The translations under genes and the position numbers were made by a program. Below the pieces are notes generated by a model. That model did not search any database and had not been told where the DNA came from. It saw only the letters and a list, made by a program, of their open reading frames with translations. From Nymphalis io (taxonomy: Eukaryota; Arthropoda; Insecta; Lepidoptera; Nymphalidae), in assembly GCF_905147045.1 (NCBI RefSeq), contig NC_065910.1:7378001-7442000 (forward strand): a DNA stretch of 64,000 nucleotides. The letters are read 5' to 3'. Positions 1-9,700 of the stretch are shown here, one piece after another. Position 1 is the stretch's first letter. Each line of letters opens with the position of its first letter.

Positions 1-171
1 CTAAGTTCAATATTGTCTCATCTAAATTTTTTTCATTTCCTTTTTTAAAATTATAACATGCATTACTTAATGTTTTTAAATTCTGTTCCAGAAAAAGAAT
101 TTTCTTATTAAGATTATTGTTTTCTATAATAAGGTCATTAATTTCACGATTTGCAACTTCCAACTGAGTTT
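1..171 (-). mobile_element. Open coiled-coil coding fragment at left edge, probably retroelement-derived
   Basis: Read on the minus strand, positions 171 to 1 stay open for about 57 codons and run off the window. The residues form a leucine/isoleucine heptad pattern rich in Asn, Glu and Lys (for example LIIENNNLNKKILFLEQNLK), as expected of a short coiled coil. Such segments are common in small ORFs of lepidopteran non-LTR elements, which is my preferred reading. A poly-pyrimidine tract and an AG precede it on the minus strand in a phase that would also fit splicing from the MEIOC exon ending at 680, so a further MEIOC exon cannot be excluded. No Met start is seen. Confidence 0.4.
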
Positions 172-295
172 GAAAAAAAAATTTTTTTCCTTATTGTGTA
201 ACAAAAGCTTATTTTTTTTTCAAAAAATAGACAAAAAAATAGAACAATAGTAGATTAGTACAGTATGATAAACCATTATAGGCATTTTCACTGCC

Positions 296-510
296 TCATT
301 TGTCTAGTAGCTTGATATAAGGCCTAAGATCACGAGGTCCTTCCGGGTTTCAAATTGCCCAGATCGGGCCAACAAAAAATCTTCTCTTTCTGTCGAAGAA
401 TCTCAGTAGCACAGAGTCTGGAAGTTGAAATTGTATACGTGTGTGCCTCCAAAAACACGTAAATCCGTTGATCCTGCGTCTACTCTTTCCGGTCGTGTCT
501 GATTACCGTC
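296..510 (-). mobile_element. SINE-C copy (diverged)
   Basis: The reverse complement matches the copy at 57975-58345 block by block: the 'cttccagactc' block, 'ctactgagat', 'ttggcccgatctggg', then 'ggccttatatc' and the closing tRNA-like segment. It lies in the MEIOC intron or flank left of 680. Divergence and small gaps indicate an old insertion. Confidence 0.6.
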
Positions 511-679
511 CTATCGTATTATGAGAATGATGGAAAAATAGAGTTTACACACTGTAATAAGTATTGCGCTGTTGACTAATATATTTTGAGATTACGGAAA
601 CCAATCAGGACATCATCATCATCATCAATGACTAATTATTTAATAAATAAATATGTTTTTCAAATAAAAATTATCTTAC

Positions 680-787
680 CTCTTTCTTTTCTTGTGGTTT
701 GGAAGTACTGGACGCGTTAGTGGCACTCTCTTGGGGAGACTGTTTCGGAGCCGTAGTCTGTTTTTGTATTGGCGGCGAAATTGACAT
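680..787 (-). CDS. MEIOC: MEIOC coding exon 9, last exon recognised in window
   Basis: 108 nt (36 codons) from acceptor AATACAG to donor GTAAGA, encoding SISPPIQKQTTAPKQSPQE and a Ser/Thr/Lys-rich end. It is in phase 0 at both ends. Low complexity makes it the least conserved exon of the set. The strong donor implies at least one further exon to the left. Confidence 0.7.
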
Positions 788-3700
788 CTGTATTAAAAGT
801 ATATTTTATTTCTTTATACATTGGCCGACATATAGACAATGGTCTATGCATTCTATGTTGTTACTTGCGTTTATTACACTGGCATACTCATATATTTGGA
901 CAATTTATAGGAAGGATGTTTAGATGATTTTTAAGAATAATTTTTTAACGGATAAATGATCTTAGGTTTGAGCAGAGGTGTGAGTTAGACGAGCTTGGCC
1001 TGCGTGGATCAATTTCATTCAATTATACTGTTTTCCGGTAAAATGACAAGTTGGCAGTATAATATAAAATAGTACAAGCGACATAACACCTTAGATCCCA
1101 AAGACGGCGCATTGAGGTCGTAAGATTTTTTTTTAAATATTAACAGTGTGGGTGTTTACAGGCGGCCGTACCTGCGCGAGCGGCGCCAGCGCCACGGTGA
1201 GCGTGAGGTCGCACCACATGGCGCAGCGCGCGCGCCGCGCACACTCGCACAGCTGCTTTACCGCCTCCGACAGCTGCACGATAGCTGCAATACAAACACA
1301 CATGTACCTTTTGTTATATATTTAATGGTTGTCGCGACGGCACGCCGCGTGTACTGAGTATGTATATGGTGTGTGTCTGGTGTACTCACGGTCTGGACGC
1401 AGGACGCGTGTGTTTGGTTGTGGCCGTGCCAGCTCGCGACGTCGCGCCGCGTGAACTGAGTGTGTATATGTGTGTGTCTGGTGTACTCACGGTCTGGACG
1501 CAGAACGCGTGTGTTTGGTTGTGGCCGTGCCAGCTCGCGACGTCGTGCCTCGTGAATTGAGTGTGTATATGTGTGTGTCTGGTGTACTCACGGTCTGGAC
1601 GCAGAACGCGTGTGTTTGGTTGTGGCCGTGCCAGCTCGCGACGTCGTGCCTCGTGAATTGAGTGTGTATATGTGTGTGTCTGGTGTACTCACGGTCTGGA
1701 CGCAGAACGCGTGTGTTTGGTTGTGGCCGTGCCAGCTCGCGACGTCGTGCCTCGTGAATTGAGTGTGTATATGTGTGTGTCTGGTGTACTCACGGTCTGG
1801 ACACAGGACGCGTGTGTTTGGTTGTGGCCGTGCCAGCTCGCGACGTCGCGACGCGTGAACTGAGTGTGTATACGTGTGTGTCTGGTGTACTCACGGTCTA
1901 GACGCAGGACGCGTGTGTGTGGTTGTGGCGTGAGTATATATATGTGTGTCTGGTGTACTCACGGTCTGGACGCAGGACGCGTGTGTTTGGTTGTGGCGCT
2001 GCCAGTTCACGACGTCTCGCCGCCTGCACGGCAGCCACGGAGTTGCGCCACGCCAGCATCGCGCTTTCCACCTCACTGTGCGGTGCACTGTAACAAAAAA
2101 AATATCCATTCGCATTTTATACACAATGCAGCCAAAAATTACCCTCAGCCGTATGCATCTCAAATTAAATAACTAGTAAATTATATTTTTATTCCATGGA
2201 AAAATAATATAAATATGTTTTAATATGTTTACTTAGTACAATTTGAAAGAATAGTATTGACTAAAACACAAAAAATAATACAACTTACATTTCCGACATA
2301 TTTTTGACATCTTCCTTCCAGCTGCTGGGGTCGAAGGTCGCGGGGTCAATTTCCTTTTCCGTTGACACGTTGTCTTGCCCCCGCTTTAATACTGTTATCT
2401 TGCCATCTTCCGGCTTATTTGGTTTCTTGTTTTGAGCAACACAGACACTTGCACGAAGCGTCTCCATCTTGCCCATAAGTGTTAATACCTAACAAAATAA
2501 TGCCTATAATGTAGTAAATTTGATTACAATATTTATTATTATTATTCGACTCTTTTATAAACGAAAAATAGGTTAACGTTTTTGTGTTCAACGTGTTGGC
2601 GATTAAGGTACTTTTATTACGATTTTTTTTGTGTAATGTTGTGTAATTGTTGGTGATTTTATAAATTTACACTATACATTTACATAAAAACCTACCATTA
2701 TTCATACAGATTTTAACAAAGTACTCAAAAATATTGCCTGCATATACCTATATAATTTGTGTTTATAATTCATTTCATGCTAGACAGTGATGGAAAACAT
2801 CGTGAGGAAACCTGCATGTGTCTAATTTCATTGAAATTCTGCCACATGTGTATTCTACCAACCCGAATTGGAACAGCGTGTTGGAATAAGCTCCAAACCT
2901 TCTCCTCAAAAGGTAGAGGAGGCCTTAGCCCAGCAGTGGGACATTTACAGGCTGTTACTGTATACCTATATAAATATACATTAAATAGCTAATCGTCTCG
3001 GCTTCCCACAGGTTGATAAGAGGAAAAATATATTTTGGATAATATTTGCGTAAAATCCGTTCTTAGTGTGCGTAATGATTGGTATTTCGATATATATATA
3101 TTAAAAACCTGTGTAATGGTTTTTACTTTTACTTTCAGATACACTAATATAATCATTAAAATCACATACACACAAGGAAAATATCACGCATTATGACCTC
3201 CTTATTTTTAAAGTGAATACAATGAAGTTCCTTGTATTATTCGCAATCACAAAATATTCTTAAAATATATTTTATCATGCAATGCTCGTAAGAAAAGTTC
3301 AATGTGCATCAATTTCCCGCCATGAAGAGTATCTGTCAATCTACTTGTCCACAGATTATAAATGTAGATTATTATTGTTAAATATCAAAAATGACAGATA
3401 CTCTATAGTAGTATTTAATAACAATTTGTATTGTATCTAATTTTTTTTCATTTTTTTATGTATTTAATTAATTATTAATTCTTATTTATTTAAATTATTA
3501 ATGTATTTTATGTAATATTATTAATGTGTGATTTGAAAGTATTGAATGTGTAATAATCATGTACCAAAAGTATGGGACTTGATGCCTAAAAAATAATATC
3601 TATTTATTTACCTTAGTATGTTCCCTGAGCATGTCCACGGTGAGTCGATCGACCCTCGTAGGACAGGGTGGTAACCTTGGAACAGGTATAGAGTTGGAGG

Positions 3701-6700
3701 AGGACACCGCTCGACCCGGATAAGCCAAGGCCAGTCTGGCCTCTGTCCGCTTCCTCTCTCGCTCCAGCTGCTTCCATTGTTCGTAGCACTCGTCGAGCCG
3801 CACGTGCAGGACGCTGGAAGTTGTAGCAACAGCCCTGGAATTAATAAAAAATATAATAATATATTTAATACAGAGGAAAAACAATAAAGAAGAAATATTA
3901 TAATGAAATATTTTTTCTTTATTATTTAATTTCCTCTGCCTCAACTATGAAAGAGATCGATGTCTCAGCGATAAGGCTGTATCTTGTACAACTTCCTTGC
4001 CTGTATTTGATTTTTAGCTCGGTGTTGGGTATATTGGTGTATGGGTGATTCAACGCACGATGACACGAACCACTCTTTTTCCCAATCGCTAGTGCTTGTA
4101 TGCTATATAAGCTTTAATTCCTGCTTCCCCCTTCCTTCTTAAGTCCACGCGAGCTGGTTCTCGATGTCACCGCCTAACTGTGACATCAATTCCATCGCGA
4201 ACAAAGAAATTTGGCAACTCCTTTCTTTGTCGCACTTCCAAAAAATGGAATTCCTTACCAGCTCACGTATTCCCCTCCTCTTACAACCCGGGTTCCTTCA
4301 AACGAGGCGTGAAGAGGCATCTTGCGGGCCGGCAAGGCGAAGGCGGCTAGTGCAGAACGTTTTTCCCGTCTGTACTGGCCGTCGTCGCGTTTGGACTCTA
4401 CTACCACTTACCATCAGGTGGAGTAGAGTCATTTGCCCTCCCGGCGATATAAAAAAAAAAAAAAACCTGCTGGAGTGTGAGTAGTGAGTCACGGCTACGC
4501 TCAGTGTAGCTATTTAGACACAACGAAGAGATCACGAAGTAGTTAATAGTCAATTAAAATATGCTTTTCTTCATGTCACCGACTTCAAATAACTATATCA
4601 TGCAATACTTGTGCAATATTTTTTATTATTATTTACTAATCATATTTATTTTTAAATACATGTATTTTTATTTACAAATTAAGACTTGTTATGTGATAAA
4701 TTTGCACATAGCTCTTGACACTATTCAAATAATATAATATATTTAATTCTAATTATACGATGACACATGACATGATGAAATATGACCGACAAACATAGTC
4801 TTGTTAATTTACCTCATATTCCTCATGGCATAGTATGGCACCAGTACAGGTAAATCGACCAGCGGTGAAGGTAACACTGGTGGTGGCACATGTGGTGGAC
4901 TGGGACCGACCAATGCTCCGATACCTTTACACAAATGATAACTATTGTTTACTGTTTTAACAATTACCTTTTTGTTTTTTGGCTAATCTGAAAGATTGTG
5001 TCAATTTAGTATTATCCAATCCAAATAAGGCAATTTTTGACATGACATTTATTACAGTCTGACTAAAGGTGTCAGATTTTATCAAGCTACTCAGTCCTTG
5101 GGTTAGTCGGGTGTATAGCCTATTCCAATCAGAACATAACAGGAATCCAAACCTTAAATAATTCAATGCAATTAGATAATAGGTATGCTAAATTCTTGTT
5201 TGCTATATATCAATTTACAATATAACACTATTACACAGGACCATAATTTTAGTGGACATAAGCCACTTTAGTTTTACATCCAAAGTTCCGATAACAACTT
5301 CACCGACATTCAAAACGCCATTTTTTCACAAATCCATAATGAATGTATTCAGGATCACACCAATGATTTCAAGTCAATTCAAGGTCAAATTTGTCTATTT
5401 ATCTTTACTCCTGTGATTCCATTACGGTACATACAGACCACCAGTTATTGGTTTAGTTGAAGAAATAATTCAAAAGTTCTTTATATAAATAATAAAATTA
5501 AAAAAAAAATCTTACCAATATTAAAAGCTGGATTTTCATGCATAAAGGACACATCAACATTTAACTGGTTTGGTGGGGGTCGGCTCCTCATTAAAAGAGA
5601 CATTTGTCTCGCCAACTCCTGCTGTTTCAATAGAGTCTGTTGAACATTTTCGCGCCCCATACCATCGAAACTCGTTCGGTCGACATTAGTACCCTGATAA
5701 CCGTCCCGAGGCAACAGCTGGTTCATATCTCGCCTTTGTGCATAATCGTTGTGCTGATGATAGCCATTTATCTTGTAATTCAAAGCATTCATCGAAGGGT
5801 TCGAAAAGTCGTAATTCGGAATTTGAAAATTCCTTTCAGTCACTTGAGACATCAAATCGTTTGGGTAAAAACTATTCTCACAATTGTAACCCTTATTAGG
5901 AACTTGTTGGAAACCCCTATTACCGTAGAACAGCTTGTTTCTTTCCTCTTGCATTTTATTAAAATCATCGTTTTGATAAGCACTGCCCAAGTCTATTGGC
6001 AGCTTGTAATCGCCTTGCAGTAGTGGATCGTTCTTTGCCCGTTCAATGTTCAAGCTCAATTGGCTTAAATAAGCCAGAACTTCCGGCGACTCCTGAACCT
6101 GTTCTTTCGGGAAACCATTTTCATATTTATTTGGAATCCTTTGCGCATTGAAGATGCTATCATAATTCGAGTTGAAGTTCAAATCCAATTCGAGGCTGTT
6201 TGGTCTGCTATAGCTGCTGGAGTACATACCAGCTTCCGGGAGAGAATTTCTTTGGTTGGGCTCGAAGTAGTTGAAAAATTTGTCATCATATTTATTTGGA
6301 CTTGTGAACTGGGCACCTCCGATCTCTTGAGCTGCTAGTCGGAGAAGATTAAGCTGTTCTTGGGTAACTGTGTCATCAGTCACTGTTTCCAAGCAGAGTA
6401 GGGGGTTGATATCGTTGTCCGAATAATTGACGAAGCCGTTCGTGTTAAAGCCATTTTGCATATTATAGTTGTAACCATTTTCGCCTTGGTTGAATTGATT
6501 ATAGAGATTGTTGTTATAGTTAAAGGATGTAGATGGCATGTATGTGTCATTATTTGTGTACTGGCTTGTGCTTGGTTGTACACTGTTTACACTGTTTTCC
6601 GGTGGTGGTACTGGGCTGTAATAATTAAAATATAATATATAGCATTTTTTATTAATCAAATCAAATGTATTTTAGTCAAGTAAGCTTTACAATAAAACCT

Positions 6701-9700
6701 TTTTGATTCGCCACAATTTAAACTCAAGTTGCTCTTTATGGTATTCACAACTATTGTTTGTGATCAGTCCTGGCTGGAAATCAGAGCTTTTATCAAAGCA
6801 TATTTATCGAAAACGTATTATTTATTAATATATAGTATTTATAAACGCGTAATAAGATATATTGATTAATTGTCAATTAACAAAAAAATAAAATTTGTTG
6901 AATGAAAAATAGCCGAGATGGCCCTGTGGTAAGAACGCGTGAATCTTAACCGATGATCGTGGGTTCAAACCCGGGCAAGCACCACTGAATTTTCATGTGC
7001 TTAATTTGTGATTATAATTCATCTCGTGCTTTACGGTGAAGGAAAACATCGTGAGGAAACCTGCATGTGTCTAATTTCACTGAAATTCTGCCACATGTGA
7101 ATTCTACCAACCCGCATTGGAGCAGCGTGGTGGAATAAGCTCCAAACCTTCTCCTCAAAAAAGAGGAGAGAAGGCCTTTAACCCAGCAGTGGGACATTCA
7201 CAGGCTGTTACGGAATGAAAAATAAATTATACTTTCCGATATTTAATTGTATATACATTAACCATTGCCGAAAAACGTTCTGTGTACCGTTATCCTAATG
7301 TTCCCAGTTTCAAAAAGATACCATGCATACAAAAAGTATGTGTAGAATTTCAACTCAATTTATTGGAACTGACTTGTAATTCTGTTGTAAAAAATACTAA
7401 CAGGTGAATTTGAATAAAAGCTTGTAAAATATAACATAATTAATATATTATTCACTTGACGGATCATATAAAAACTTGAGAACATTAAATATAAAACTTT
7501 ATCGGTTTTTTTATTATATATTAATGATATTTGTTAATTATTGTACTTCGAATTCGATACAATGCAGTTTTGGTCTGCACTGTTGACGAATTTAAGTTAT
7601 TTTTAACACTAGTTCAAGGAGAAAACGATAAATAATACGTCTGTTAATTTAGCGTTGTATGAGTCATGTTTTAAGTAGTAAGTAAATGGATTATTATCGA
7701 ATCGGCTAAAATTAAACAAATTAAGAAAAAGTAACCATTATTAAACTTTTGCCTACATATTTAACCACTGATAACACTCAAAGGATTATATTAAAAAATT
7801 TGACTTTAAAATTTGATTTTTCATTTAAATAATATGCAACACTTTCATTGAATTATCAAGTGTATTTGTTTACAAATAAAAAATATGAAATAGAGAAAAA
7901 ATAAGTATAAATCAGAAATAAAAGTTTTAAATTAATGCTTTTAGCAGTTATATTGAATATATGTATGATCTCAGAATTATTAGATAAATGTCTAAGATTA
8001 ATTATTAAAAAAAAAAAAAAAATTAATGCATATAAATGAGTAGAATTTAGTTATAATGTTTTTCAGATTGTATTGTCACACACGAATATGTGCAAAATTG
8101 ATTGTATAGCAATGATAAAAAAACTTTTATAATAATCTATGAGAATAAATAAAAAAAAATAAGAATACACACCCGCTGGCTTCTCCCGGTCCAGTCTCAT
8201 CAAGGATCTTTGTGATGAGATCCCGGACCATGGCATTCTCTTCCATAATACGTTCCGACTGTAAATAAGGTTTATTTTTAATTAGGATATCAGTGATTTC
8301 ATGATGTACTAGCTAATGTGCGAACACCTACTACTGCTGTGACCCTTTAACATACAATTCGTGCACCACCTATTCTATATTGATGGTACTATGCCAGATA
8401 GAAACCCTTAAACAAACATCAGCAACAATGTTGCAGTTCTAACTCAGCATCATATAGGAATACAGAACAAAGAAAGAAGCATTCATTTTTCTAAAAAATT
8501 ATGTAAAATTTTAATGTCTACTTTAAAGAAAAAAAAAATAGAGCTACATCAAAAATGTACCAACAATGTCTTGCCATACACCCCAGTCAATTGGCAACCC
8601 AGCTTAAAAACCAAAAATGATTATATTTTATATATGATGTACTCCAGCTGCATGTGAGGGTGAAGCACTATCATAATATAAATGTCCTCAACGGAGGGTT
8701 GATTAACTATCAAACCACCAATTTGCTTATAATCCAAGAACTGATTAGAGATAAAAATAAAGAAAGGATTATAAAAATGCTGGCTAAGCCCTGGGACCCT
8801 TGTTCTGTCCTGTGTTCGCATTGACATGAAACTACCAAGATTCTAAAATAATATCATTCACCATTAGTTTTAAAAATAAACTTTTTTTTAATGTATGCAT
8901 TTTATGCACTACATGGCTTAAAATTATCTTAAAATTTTGAAACACCTGTATATACCAATAGTCATGGCAATCTATTGAAATGTACATAAGTTATTGATGT
9001 AGCGCCATCTAGATATATCTAGTGGGGAATTACAACAAGGGGGATTGTATTAGATGATGTTTCACACTTGTTATTGGCATGTGTTCGTAACCACAATTTG
9101 AGAGAAAAACTAAAATATTAACTAAATTTAAATTTTATGAATATTTGTGTTTTTAATTCTATTCTTAGTAAACCTTCGAGTATTTCGGCAATTAAAGTAT
9201 ATGAATTTGTTAGTGATTCTCTCAAACTGAATTAGTCTTAGTTTTTGAGCCTTTTTTGTTTTAATTTAGCGTGTAACGATGGGGCCGACATACAGGCTGC
9301 CTATAAAGGTCCCTTAAAAATAAAAGATTAAAAAAAAAAACAAGGGAGAGAGTATAAAAGTTTCTCTAAAAAATAAAAAAAGTGTTCTAACTTTAAAGTT
9401 AATCAGTCCAAGAGCATTAAGTCTGTTCAAATCAAACAGATATATAACAACATTTCTATTCATATTTGAAATATATATGGATGATAATCTACACAATTGT
9501 ATAACGTTACCAGAAAAGGTGGAGATGTTAAGTATTTTATATCCTTTTCCATACCCCTGACAATGTGCGCATAATTTCATGATGATTAGTCAAGTATTTA
9601 AAATGTGAAAACATAACAAACAAACTCACTTTTGTACATACATTTATGTATATACAAATTTATACTGAATTTTCACATAATCTGACTTTTAAACTACCGT

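Noticed and set aside
1326..2030. CRISPR-like array
   Set aside because: Repeat units are contiguous with no unique spacers, and the DNA is clearly eukaryotic.
1360..2176. Series of overlapping ~63-codon plus-strand frames with repeated Cys/Trp/Val motifs (CVWCTHGLD-type)
   Set aside because: They are the plus-strand reading of the 101-bp minisatellite; the repeated 'protein' follows the repeat period, and the MEIOC exon lies on the other strand.
5640..6023. 127-codon plus-strand frame opposite MEIOC exon 3
   Set aside because: Shadow of the real minus-strand coding exon, which has matching splice sites and phase.
6616..6659. Met at 6659 as the start of the 392-codon minus-strand frame
   Set aside because: The sequence between 6659 and 6616 is intron with an ATTACAG acceptor; upstream exons at 8258 and 11233 join in phase.
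6917..6985. tRNA gene at the SINE head (GGGTTCAAACCC B box)
   Set aside because: No complete cloverleaf can be folded and the same sequence recurs at the head of every SINE-A; it is an internal Pol III promoter.
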